Shown: in pieces, positions 9,597 to 17,064 of the stretch | Numbering within the stretch: the stretch's first letter is position 1 | How the letters are laid out: the number at the start of each line of letters is the position of its first letter | Origin: an uncultured Eubacteriales bacterium | Lineage (GTDB): Bacteria; Bacillota; Clostridia; Oscillospirales; Acutalibacteraceae | Direction: 5' to 3' | Length of the DNA: 44,822 nt | Assembly (NCBI GenBank): GCA_934486755.1 | Contig: CAKSQT010000007.1 | Location: 1 to 44,822 of the forward strand | Program-made: the position numbers and the translations under genes | The notes under the pieces: generated by a model | The model's database searches: none | The model's input: only the letters and a program-made list of their open reading frames with translations | What the model was told of the DNA's origin: nothing

Positions 9597-10632
9597 TTTT
9601 AATTTCCTCCCACGGATGCAAAACGATTTTAATCAGATCCTGCGGTTTGTTTTCCATTAAATTGAGAGCATTTTCAAATTCAGAAAGCGGAAATTTATAG
9701 GAAACCATATCGCGCAGGTTTATTTTGTTTTCAGCAACAAGTGCTATGAGCGAATCCCAAGCAAATTCATTGCCTGTATATCCACAGACGGTTATTTGTC
9801 TTAAAATCATTTCCGTTACAGGGAAGTTGATATTTGCACCGTTTGAAGGTATTCCGTACAGGATTACGTGACCGCCGCTCATAGCTGTTTTTACAGCATT
9901 CTCTATGGTTTGCGGCGCTCCTGCGGCATCTATTGAGAAGTCTACGCCAAGACCGTCGGTTTCTTCAATGACACGTGAAATCAAATCTTCGCGTCGCAGG
10001 TCTATCACAACATCGGCTCCGAAGTGCCGCGATTGGGCTGCCTTTACATCGTTACGTACGGCACATATAACCTTTTTGGCACCTGCGGCTTTGGCGGACT
10101 GAATAAATGAAAGTCCCGCAACTCCTGCACCTTGAATGAGTACAGTGCTTCCCATTTTAAATCCGGCGCTCAACAATGCCCCGAAGGGACAGGCAACCGC
10201 TTCCATAATTCCGCCTTCGTCATACGAAATACAATCCGGAATTATGCGAACACATCCTTGCGGTACGACAACATACTGTGCGTCACCGCCGTTATAAGGC
10301 GGATAGCCGATTTCGCCCGCAGAGCACAGGTGCTTTCTCCCTGTACGGCAAAATAAGCATTTTCCGCAGCCCACATAAGTTTCCACTACTACTCTTTTAC
10401 CGAGCAATTCTTCGTTGCAGTTCTTTCCCAATTCAACAATATCGCCGCATACTTCGTGACCTAATATGTGGGGCGGTTTTCCGCCGTCAAATTTTCCTGA
10501 AATTATATGTGCTTCTGTGGCGCAAAGCCCAACCGACATAACCTTAATTTTTACCCAACCGTCCTTACATTCGGGTTCAGGTACATCTGCAAACCTTATA
10601 CTATTGATGCCTTCCCAAACTATCGCCTTCAC
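9583..10632 (-). CDS. Zinc-dependent alcohol/polyol dehydrogenase (MDR family)
   Basis: 349 residues. Catalytic zinc ligands are Cys37, His59-Glu60 (GHE) and probably Glu144. The structural zinc is held by Cys89, Cys92, Cys95 and Cys103. The NAD(P)-binding fold carries QGAGVAGLS at 167-175. The overall pattern is that of sorbitol, threonine or L-sugar dehydrogenases. In this operon it stands beside a sugar-acid dehydratase and a keto-acid lyase, so oxidation of an aldose or polyol feeding that route is likely. Its start overlaps the end of the DapA-family gene by four bases (ATGA-type coupling). The substrate is not readable from sequence. Confidence 0.93.
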   Translation of the reverse strand: MKAIVWEGINSIRFADVPEPECKDGWVKIKVMSVGLCATEAHIISGKFDGGKPPHILGHEVCGDIVELGKNCNEELLGKRVVVETYVGCGKCLFCRTGRKHLCSAGEIGYPPYNGGDAQYVVVPQGCVRIIPDCISYDEGGIMEAVACPFGALLSAGFKMGSTVLIQGAGVAGLSFIQSAKAAGAKKVICAVRNDVKAAQSRHFGADVVIDLRREDLISRVIEETDGLGVDFSIDAAGAPQTIENAVKTAMSGGHVILYGIPSNGANINFPVTEMILRQITVCGYTGNEFAWDSLIALVAENKINLRDMVSYKFPLSEFENALNLMENKPQDLIKIVLHPWEEIKNSGK

Positions 10633-11507
10633 CTTTTTAGCTCCTTTTTGAGTTTTTCAACGATTTTGTTATAAATAATTTGCTGTTCTTCGGTTATTTG
10701 TCCGATTTCGGTACCGATTGCTTTTGCGAGCAGTTTGTAGCCCATGGGAAATGTGAGCGAATCTGCATCACGTATAATAGGCAATATTGATGATTGAATT
10801 TTCATTGCTTCTGCTATTTTTCCGCTGTCAAAAGCATTGTAAATTCCTGAAATCGCATCGGGCATGGTTGCCGCAAGAGCAGTCATACTGCCGTGACAGC
10901 CTGCACAAAGGGCAGGAAGCAGACAATCATCCGTGCCTGTGTAGACATAAAAGTCGTTGCGCTCTTTGGAAGCCATATTGCAGCAGTGGGCAATGCGTTT
11001 CATATTGGCAGATGAGTCCTTTATGCCCTTTATGCCGTCTATTTCAAGTATTCGACGGTATGTGCTAAGCTCTATTCCTGTTGTGAAGAACGGAACATGG
11101 TAGGCTATAATCGGCATACCTTCGGCGTATTCAGAAACTTCCTTATAGAATTTAAAAATGTCATCCTGTGACTGTGGGAAATAGTAAGGAGGACATATTA
11201 CGCAGGCGTCGTAATTGTATTGCTTGGCAACATCAATGTAAAGTTCAGCCTCTTCAACGGAGGCGGCACAGGCACCTGCCACAAGTGCTTTTTTGCCGCT
11301 GTTGCTTTCTGAAACGGTTTTTAAAATTAAGCACTTGTTTTCAGGTGTGATTTTTACGTATTCTCCCGTTGAAGCACATGGAAATATAGCGTCTATATTG
11401 CTTTTCCCGATATTTTGCGTTTGTATTGCAATTTCATTGAAATTAGGAATATTACTGTCAGAAAACGGGGTGACGGTAACGGCAACGCTTCTGAATTTCT
11501 TATTCAT
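10629..11507 (-). CDS. DapA/NAL-family lyase, probable 2-keto-3-deoxy-sugar-acid aldolase
   Basis: 292 residues, the normal length for the dihydrodipicolinate synthase / N-acetylneuraminate lyase family. Schiff-base Lys163 lies in GIKDSS, the catalytic Tyr136 in YHVPFFTT, and the substrate carboxylate loop is ASTGEY (44-49) in place of the usual GTTGE. True DapA normally sits in lysine operons. Here the overlap of eight bases with an enolase-superfamily dehydratase and four with a dehydrogenase indicates a catabolic aldolase that splits a 2-keto-3-deoxy acid into pyruvate and an aldehyde. A sialate lyase role is possible since a sialidase-like gene is nearby, but no N-acetylmannosamine genes are seen. 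Confidence 0.88.
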   Translation of the reverse strand: MNKKFRSVAVTVTPFSDSNIPNFNEIAIQTQNIGKSNIDAIFPCASTGEYVKITPENKCLILKTVSESNSGKKALVAGACAASVEEAELYIDVAKQYNYDACVICPPYYFPQSQDDIFKFYKEVSEYAEGMPIIAYHVPFFTTGIELSTYRRILEIDGIKGIKDSSANMKRIAHCCNMASKERNDFYVYTGTDDCLLPALCAGCHGSMTALAATMPDAISGIYNAFDSGKIAEAMKIQSSILPIIRDADSLTFPMGYKLLAKAIGTEIGQITEEQQIIYNKIVEKLKKELKR

Positions 11508-12630
11508 CGGCAGTTACCCTGTATTTTTCAACAATGTCCATATTAATGTCAATTCCGAGTCCGTCTTCCTGAGGAATTGCTACATAGCCCTCATTGTCGA
11601 TTGTAAACAGCGGTTTTGTCAACGTTTGACGCAGAATGGTATCCTGTTCGCAGAATTCAAGATACCATGCGTTAGGCAATGAAGAAATATACTGCAATGT
11701 TGCCGCCATAAGAATATTGGTCTTGAACGCGTGGGGTATAACGGTTGCATTATATTCTTCCGCAAGGTCAATAAGCTTGCGCGCAATTGTAAGACCGCCG
11801 CAGCGGCTCAAATCGGGCTGTACTATATCAACACAACCTCTGCTTAATAATTCGCGGTATTCGTGCAGGGTTCCTACTTCTTCACCGCCTGAAATGCGGA
11901 CATCGGTTGATTTATTGAGACGGGAATAACCGTCAAGATTGTCAGGATGAAACGGTTCTTCCACCCAATATACATCTTGCTCTTCAAATGCTTTGAGAGT
12001 ACGCATTGCACCCTTTACATCGGTCCAACGCATACCTATGTCGATCATCAACTTTTTGTCGGGACCGAGAGCTTTACGGGCGGCTTTAACAAGTTCTATG
12101 TCCTTTTCAAAGCTTTCGCCCAATGCGCCCCAGCCGAGCTTCATACCCTGATAGCCTCTGTTCATATGTTTTTCTACAAGCTCGTAGATCTCTTTTTCGG
12201 TACCCGGCATAAGAACGCTGCAATAGGCTTGAATTTTGTCTCTGTATGTACCGCCGAGAGCCTTGCCTGTTGAAACACCGTATTTTTTCCCAATAATGTC
12301 CCAAAGCGCCATATCTATACCGCTCATAGCGTGAATAACAACGCTTCTTCTGCCGTGGTAAATACTTTTTTCATACATTTTACGCCAAAGCCGTTCAACG
12401 TCGAGCGGATCTTCGCCGATAAGAACTTCTTTAAGTCCCATACAAGCCATATGCGAGGCTGGCATATCTATGATGCTTTTAACAACATAAGGCGATGAAT
12501 CTACTTCGCCGATGCCTGTAATGCCCTCGTCTGTATCAACGAGGATGACAACGGTATCCTGGCTTCCGTCACCGACCATTTCAATAGTCGGCTGTTTCAA
12601 AATAATTGAGCGTACATCTGTAATTTTCAT
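11500..12630 (-). CDS. Enolase-superfamily sugar-acid dehydratase (mandelate racemase/MLE group)
   Basis: 376 residues with the N-terminal capping domain and C-terminal barrel of the superfamily. Metal ligands are Asp197 (LMIDIGMRW), Glu224/225 (YWVEEPF) and Glu250 (SGGEEVG). Base candidates are Lys164 in QGMKLGWG and His300 in VIPHAFKT. The barrel histidine points to the mandelate racemase/galactonate dehydratase subgroup rather than the muconate-lactonizing one. Together with the following aldolase and dehydrogenase genes, loss of water from an aldonic acid to a 2-keto-3-deoxy acid is the expected reaction. It is 22 bases downstream of the broken endo/exonuclease/phosphatase-like gene. Confidence 0.9.
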   Translation of the reverse strand: MKITDVRSIILKQPTIEMVGDGSQDTVVILVDTDEGITGIGEVDSSPYVVKSIIDMPASHMACMGLKEVLIGEDPLDVERLWRKMYEKSIYHGRRSVVIHAMSGIDMALWDIIGKKYGVSTGKALGGTYRDKIQAYCSVLMPGTEKEIYELVEKHMNRGYQGMKLGWGALGESFEKDIELVKAARKALGPDKKLMIDIGMRWTDVKGAMRTLKAFEEQDVYWVEEPFHPDNLDGYSRLNKSTDVRISGGEEVGTLHEYRELLSRGCVDIVQPDLSRCGGLTIARKLIDLAEEYNATVIPHAFKTNILMAATLQYISSLPNAWYLEFCEQDTILRQTLTKPLFTIDNEGYVAIPQEDGLGIDINMDIVEKYRVTADE

Positions 12631-12652
12631 TTAGAGTTCCTCTTTTCAAATA

Positions 12653-13453
12653 TTATTTTATTTCAATATAGTTTAATAAAGCATAATGATCCGATGGGAA
12701 TCCGCCGTCTGGTAAATCTTTAATAATATATTGATTTATGGGGATTACATCATTGCTTATAAAGCAATGATGTATGTGCAATACCGAACTTCCTTTTTTA
12801 CTCAGTTCGGGGAAAATTTCTGACAGTTCCGAATTGTTTATACCGTAATTGTGGAATGTCGCGTCATAATTTTTAGCGGTTGCGGCATTAACGTCCGTGA
12901 AATACTTCGTCATTTCTTTGTATCCAGGAGTTTCGGCGCTCATATTGAAGTCTCCTGTTATTACAGTAGGGAAGTCTGAAATTTGTTTGCTACGCTCGTA
13001 AATCAATCTGGAAGATGAAATTTGCCCGTTATTACCAAAACCGTAATGAGTATTGAAGTAGGTAAAGCAAGTTTCGCTGATATTTTCTTTTAAGACAACG
13101 TATTCGCAAATTCTATAACAATCAAATAATTAATCCCAGCCCTTAGACTCAATATCAGGTGTATCTGAAAGCCAGAAATATCCATATTTTAAACATTTAA
13201 ACCTATCCTTTTTCCAAAGAATCGGAGTTGATTCCGCACTGTTTTTTGCTCTATATTTATTAAATATTTCATAACTGCTGCCGATGGTTTCAGTTATAAA
13301 AGGAGCCCAATTGGGTGTATATTCCTGCAAACCGATAATATCAGGATCATATTTTTTAATGATTTTTCCAATTCGCGGAGCACGCTCGGCAATTGTATTT
13401 CCGCCTGGATCATCGCCGCAGCAGATGTTAAAATTCATCACTTTTAATTTCAT
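12653..13453 (-). pseudogene. Endonuclease/exonuclease/phosphatase-family protein interrupted by an in-frame stop
   Basis: One continuous frame encodes about 266 residues broken by a single TAA at 13130-13132, directly after SKGWD. Both sides belong to the same domain: MNFNICCGDD and IIGLQEY before the stop, then NTHYGFG, VITGDFNM and the closing PSDHYALL after it. All catalytic motifs of the family are otherwise present, so the gene was recently functional, or the stop is a sequencing error. The ATG used follows GAGG with six bases spacing; an in-frame GTG lies 12 bases upstream. Such proteins near sugar genes are hydrolases of unknown phosphodiester or phosphomonoester substrate. It is the first gene of the minus-strand operon. 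Confidence 0.85.
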
Positions 13454-13570
13454 AACTGACCTCACAAAGTTTCACGTTCAAAGAAACCTTTTAACGATAT
13501 TGGATTTTTTGCTGTCATTTCTATCTCGCCCAAAAGCGCTATGACAAACGCGCGCATTGAACTTTTTGTA

Positions 13571-13606
13571 TATGAAAATGTATTTATGTATGTTTTCATA
13601 TGAAAA
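13571..13606. promoter_or_regulatory. Palindromic AT-rich element upstream of the minus-strand operon
   Basis: TATGAAAA (13571-13578) is repeated inverted as TTTTCATA (13593-13600), and the second arm is itself part of the palindrome TTTTCATATGAAAA (13593-13606). It lies in the 200-base gap upstream of the interrupted gene, where the promoter of that operon must be. It may be an operator. A clear promoter could not be fixed. Confidence 0.25.
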
Positions 13607-13621
13607 AGTATTTTATAGCTT

Positions 13622-13647
13622 GTAAAAATGTTGTTTTAGGAAACAAC
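13622..13647 (-). terminator. Intrinsic terminator after the isomerase gene
   Basis: Read on the minus strand, GTTGTTT, a four-base loop and AAACAAC form a seven-pair stem followed by ATTTTTAC. It starts six bases beyond the isomerase stop and separates that operon from the next one. Confidence 0.72.
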
Positions 13648-13653
13648 GAAATC

Positions 13654-14499
13654 TTATTTTTTCAGTCTTTCCAAAAACTCCAAGCATTCAAAATTATATT
13701 TTGCAAAGGCCTTTAAAAGTCCGTCATCATTATAATGACAATGGGTTTCAAGCGTCAGCGGACCGTCGTAATTAATTTCTGAAAATGCTGTCATAACACT
13801 TTCCCAATCAATATCTCCGCTGTCAGGCGTTGAGTGGGAATCTCTCAACTTGAAATTGTTGTGTATATGAGTCACTTTAAGCCGATCGCCCATATATCTT
13901 ATAGAATCAGCTTGATTCAGGTGCATAAGATTTGCGTGCCCTGTATCCCAGCAAATACCTATGTTTTCACATTTAAAACTGTCGTTTAATTCGCATAGAT
14001 CTTCGTGATTGTTCGGATAAAACGGCATAATCGGAATTACGTCCAAAAAAATCGGCAGATTTTCAAGTGCAATCCCCGTGTTGTTTTTTAACGCGATTTC
14101 GAGGTAACCTGATATTCTCCTAATATTCTCATTCAAGGTTTTAGTAGCCGAAAATCCCTGATTTACGGCTGCTCTGGGGTGATAAACATTCCATTTTGCA
14201 CCGATTTTCCCTGCAACAATTATCGAATTTGTTATAGAATTTTCTATACTGTCATCGGTAATCTCTGCCGATATTCTTAGGTCATAATACGGTAAATGTG
14301 TTTGAACACAGGATAATTTGTTTTCTTCCAAAATCCGCAAAATGTTTTCAGGCGCAATTTTCCAAGCATGTTCTGATTTGTCATCCATAACGTTGAAATT
14401 AATTGCTATGGCATCAAATCCTGCCAGGGATGCAAATTTGCATTTCTTTTCAAAGCTTTTATCGTATGCTATTTGTATTGCCTTTTTCACACTTTTCAC
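13654..14499 (-). CDS. Sugar phosphate isomerase/epimerase (xylose-isomerase-like TIM barrel)
   Basis: 281 residues. The divalent-metal set of this fold is in order: Glu146 (GIALENLP), Asp185 with His188 (ICWDTGHANL), His211/His213 (THIHNN) and Glu251 (LTLETH), plus the GDIDW motif at 228-232. The family includes tagatose/erythrulose epimerases, inosose isomerases and 3-keto-sugar enzymes, so the exact reaction is open. It has a good CTCC-complement ribosome site (GGAG) just upstream and lies four bases after the peptidase gene, forming a two-gene unit that ends in a terminator. Confidence 0.88.
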   Translation of the reverse strand: MKSVKKAIQIAYDKSFEKKCKFASLAGFDAIAINFNVMDDKSEHAWKIAPENILRILEENKLSCVQTHLPYYDLRISAEITDDSIENSITNSIIVAGKIGAKWNVYHPRAAVNQGFSATKTLNENIRRISGYLEIALKNNTGIALENLPIFLDVIPIMPFYPNNHEDLCELNDSFKCENIGICWDTGHANLMHLNQADSIRYMGDRLKVTHIHNNFKLRDSHSTPDSGDIDWESVMTAFSEINYDGPLTLETHCHYNDDGLLKAFAKYNFECLEFLERLKK

Positions 14500-14503
14500 T
14501 CCT

Positions 14504-15211
14504 TTAAACTTTAATTATGAAATCTTCTATATCAAGAGTGTAATTAAAAAGATTTTTGCATCCGTCATCTGTTACAATGTAGTTGTTTTCAAGACGTATG
14601 CCGTATTTGTCTTTCTCATATATTCCCGGTTCTAATGCTGCCAACGTTCCGATTTTAAGATTCTCCGAAATATCAGGCAAAAATTCGGGATCAATTTCAC
14701 GGTTTTTACCTATGATATGGCCTGCGTGGTGGGGACAGTTAAAACCGTTGCTTCTTAACGATCTTTGCATACAGTCATAAATATAGTCGGTACAAATATT
14801 TGGTTTTAAAACTTTTTCAAGTTGTAATAGCGTATCCTTTACCAATCGGTATACTTTCTTAGCAACGTCGCTCGGTTCGCCTATGAAGAAAGTTCTTGTT
14901 GTATCACAAAATACACCGTCAATTTGCGGTTGCAGATCCAAAATCAAAGTATCGCCGGGTTTCAGGATATAGTCGCCGGCAGGGCCTTCAATATCAGCGC
15001 TGCGTATGCCGCCTATAATGTCTCCGCAAAACGAAAAATCGTTTCCTACCGTTTTCCTGTATGAACTGACAATAATTTGTTCAATATCTTTTTCTGTCAT
15101 ACCGAGACAGTATTCATTTCGAACCGAGTCGTATGCATATTCGTTCATTTTCAGCAAAAATTCTATGTCCAATTTATTGATCCCACCCTTACAATATCCT
15201 TGCCTTTTCAT
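14504..15211 (-). CDS. M24-family metallopeptidase (Xaa-Pro peptidase / methionine aminopeptidase fold)
   Basis: A 235-residue single pita-bread domain. All five metal ligands are present: Asp92 (LILDLQPQ), Asp103 (CDTTRTFF), His165 (HHAGHIIG), Glu194 (ALEPGIY) and Glu208 (IRLENNY). It lacks the N-terminal domain of full prolidases. The ATG at 15211 has no clear ribosome site; an alternative TTG at 15172 has AAGGGTGGG nine bases upstream and would give a 222-residue product starting at LDIEFLL, which may be the real start. Its pairing with a sugar isomerase is typical of Clostridial loci where M24 proteins of unknown substrate appear with sugar genes. Confidence 0.88.
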   Translation of the reverse strand: MKRQGYCKGGINKLDIEFLLKMNEYAYDSVRNEYCLGMTEKDIEQIIVSSYRKTVGNDFSFCGDIIGGIRSADIEGPAGDYILKPGDTLILDLQPQIDGVFCDTTRTFFIGEPSDVAKKVYRLVKDTLLQLEKVLKPNICTDYIYDCMQRSLRSNGFNCPHHAGHIIGKNREIDPEFLPDISENLKIGTLAALEPGIYEKDKYGIRLENNYIVTDDGCKNLFNYTLDIEDFIIKV

Positions 15212-15252
15212 TATATATCAACTATTGAAAATTTATAGGGAATAATGTGTTA

Positions 15253-15271
15253 AAAAACAGTAATTTTGTAT
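15253..15271 (+). repeat. 19-bp direct repeat, copy 1 (AAAAACAGTAATYTTGTAT)
   Basis: This 19-mer matches the copy at 16098-16116 at 18 of 19 positions in the same orientation. This copy lies upstream of the M24 peptidase gene. It could be a binding site of the PocR-AraC regulator or a scar of rearrangement around the truncated gene between the copies. Confidence 0.5.
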
Positions 15272-15280
15272 CGTTTTTAC

Positions 15281-15317
15281 AATAACACAAAATCACGGTT
15301 TTGAAAACGTTGTTATT
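15281..15317 (-). terminator. Weak hairpin at the end of the truncated beta-helix gene
   Basis: AATAACA/TGTTATT enclose CAAAA/TTTTG, giving an interrupted stem that includes the stop codon region of the beta-helix remnant. On the minus strand it is followed by GTAAAAACG, with only a poor U tract, so termination is uncertain. Confidence 0.3.
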
Positions 15318-15990
15318 TACATATTTTATTATCGGATTCCTTTGAGGTGTTGTTTTCAAAAGTATTATCGTAAGGATATGATAATATATTTTCACCCAAA
15401 TAAGTATAATGATTTTCCAAATCGATTTCTTTTCGATTCATAAAAGTATTGTCTTTAATTTCTATCAACCTTAGGTCATGATGTTTGCTTTGATAGTAAA
15501 TGCCGCCGCAATTTATAAATGTGTTTTCAATTATTCTGTTTCCGTATGGCAGAAGGAATTCTTCTGATTCCACGTCGGCATTATATAATTTGGGAAAGGC
15601 TTTTTTCCAAGCATCATTTTTATAATTTGATTTTTTCAAATGTTTCAAATTATCAAGAATTGTTGAAGATCCAAGATCGAACCAGATCTTACCGCGTGAA
15701 TCTATCATAAAGAAATCAAAATTTGAAAAAACATTATGCATAAACAAATAATCGTGTCCGCCGCCGAGTTGGACGGCACTTGTTACATTTGCAATAATAT
15801 TTCCTATGCATGTTGCAGAGGATGAAAAATCATCAAAATACAACGCGTTAATTCCTTCGCCGCATTTAATCGTTACATTTTGCGAATTAAACGTAACTAA
15901 CAATTCTCCCTGAGAAACTATTACTATTTCGGATTAGATATGTGTTGCGGATGAAAAGGTCAGATTAGTGTGATTAGCATATCTGTATAT
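15313..15990 (-). pseudogene. 5'-truncated right-handed beta-helix protein (GH141-like remnant)
   Basis: The clear part is a 196-residue tail with ALYFDDFSSS, GNIIANV, VQLGGGHDYLFMHNVFSN and NRIIENTFINCGG, which I recognise as the C-terminal region of large parallel beta-helix proteins that normally have 600 or more residues. Upstream the same frame continues as SEIVIVSQGE, meets a TAA after ATHI, and goes on as RYANHTNLTFSS back to an ATA just behind an AAGGAGG site at about 16002-16008. So the ribosome site survives, a start codon does not, and the first two-thirds of the protein is gone. An intact member of a related family lies at 26546-28570. Confidence 0.75.
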
Positions 15991-16063
15991 GGTGATCGCC
16001 TCCTTGAATAAAACATTATCAGTAAAAAATCAAAATAGCCATATTATTGCAGATTATAATTAA

Positions 16064-16091
16064 TTGACTTTTTGAAAATAGCGTATATAAT
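16064..16091 (+). promoter_or_regulatory. Sigma-A promoter of the PocR-AraC regulator
   Basis: TTGACT (16064-16069) and TATAAT (16086-16091) are 16 bases apart, a near-consensus vegetative promoter. The predicted transcription start falls at about 16098, inside a 19-bp sequence repeated at 15253. The promoter also rules out an in-frame TTG at 16072 as the gene start, since it lies between -35 and -10. Confidence 0.85.
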
Positions 16092-16097
16092 ATATTC

Positions 16098-16116
16098 AAA
16101 AACAGTAATCTTGTAT
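16098..16116 (+). repeat. 19-bp direct repeat, copy 2 (AAAAACAGTAATYTTGTAT)
   Basis: Second copy of the 19-mer seen at 15253. It starts at the predicted transcription start of the PocR-AraC gene, a position where a bound protein would block transcription. This suggests autoregulation, but it is untested. Confidence 0.5.
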
Positions 16117-16128
16117 TTTGGTGATAAA

Positions 16129-16980
16129 ATGACTGTATTTGAAATTGAAAAAACCAATGAAATATTAAAGCACTTTTATAAGCTCACAAAAATTAAGATT
16201 TGTGTTTTCGACTGTAACGGCGTGGAAGTTGCCTTCTACCCGAAAAAGAGAATGCCGTTTTGCGAATATATATCCTCTTCGGTTGAGGGATGCAGTCGAT
16301 GTGATCGCTCGGTTAAAAATGCATTTCGAAAATGCCGAAACGAGGGCAAACGAATTATCTATACTTGCGATATGGGACTTATAGAATGCATTTCGCCTAT
16401 AATGTATAACAATGTTGTTGTGGGATATGTAATGCTTGGTCAAACGCGCGATTGTAATGAGCCGAATACTGTATTGTTAGAACAAATATCACAAGATTGC
16501 GGACTTGACGAGGAAAAATTAGTTCGGCTTTTTAAAGAAACACGTCACAGCAGCCAATCTGTCATTGAGTCGGCATCTAAAATAATGGAGGCCTGTGCGA
16601 GTTACATATATATGTACGGCTTAATTGATATAGATGAAAGTGATTTGCAGCTGAGAATCGATAAATATATAACTGATAATCTAAAAGACGAATTGAATGT
16701 TGACGGGCTTTGCAGAGCCTTCGGGCTGTCCAGAACCGCAATTTATAAGTTGTTTCACAAATCGTACGGTACAACCGTTAAAAAATTTATCTTTATGAAA
16801 AGAATTCGCCGTGCCGAAGAAATGCTGAAAAACTCGTCCGCTCAGATTTCGGAGATTGCCGCCGCTGTTGGAATTAAAGATTACAACTACTTTATAAAAG
16901 CATTCGGCAGGGAATACGGAATTACTCCCTTGCAATTCAGAAAAAGATTTTTGATAACAAATCAGATAAAAAAACAATAA
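16129..16980 (+). CDS. PocR-domain AraC-family transcriptional regulator
   Basis: 283 residues. Residues 1-160 form a PocR-like ligand-sensing domain with a cysteine-rich pattern (Cys45, Cys55, Cys58, Cys80, Cys87) and the hallmark PIMYNNVVVGYVMLGQ. Residues 183-275 are an AraC double helix-turn-helix (VDGLCRAFGLSRTAIYKLFH, then ISEIAAAVGIKDYNYFIKAF and ITPLQFRK). PocR domains bind small molecules such as hydrocarbon derivatives or sugars. The start is set by the promoter just upstream. It stands between the minus-strand peptidase unit and the sialidase-like gene, so it may control either of them or the shared-promoter regulon. Confidence 0.92.
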   Translation: MTVFEIEKTNEILKHFYKLTKIKICVFDCNGVEVAFYPKKRMPFCEYISSSVEGCSRCDRSVKNAFRKCRNEGKRIIYTCDMGLIECISPIMYNNVVVGYVMLGQTRDCNEPNTVLLEQISQDCGLDEEKLVRLFKETRHSSQSVIESASKIMEACASYIYMYGLIDIDESDLQLRIDKYITDNLKDELNVDGLCRAFGLSRTAIYKLFHKSYGTTVKKFIFMKRIRRAEEMLKNSSAQISEIAAAVGIKDYNYFIKAFGREYGITPLQFRKRFLITNQIKKQ

Positions 16981-17013
16981 CCATATTTTTAAAATATTCA
17001 TTGTATTTATTAT

Positions 17014-17045
17014 GGCGTTCTTTCCGAAATTTACGAAAGGACGTC
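17014..17045. terminator. Hairpin terminator between convergent genes
   Basis: GGCGTTCTTTC pairs with GAAAGGACGTC over 11 positions including two G-U pairs, with a ten-base loop. The plus read continues as TATTTATATAC. It lies between the convergent PocR-AraC and sialidase-like genes. The U tract is modest. Confidence 0.65.
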
Positions 17046-17064
17046 TATTTATATACAGATAAAG

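Noticed and set aside
10629..11507. Assignment as lysine-pathway dapA
   Set aside because: No lysine genes are near, the substrate loop is ASTGE rather than GTTGE, and it overlaps catabolic genes.
13534..13550. Possible catabolite-repression (cre) site around AGCGCT
   Set aside because: The flanks do not match the cre consensus well and the GC-rich patch can explain the resemblance.
13541..13564. Further copy of the TGRCAA operator (TGACAAACGCGCGC)
   Set aside because: The spacing is off by one, the T-rich core is missing, there is no tandem partner at 20 bp and no plus-strand gene follows.
16072..16128. TTG-initiated N-terminal extension of the PocR-AraC protein
   Set aside because: It lies between the -35 and -10 boxes of a near-consensus promoter, so it would not be transcribed.
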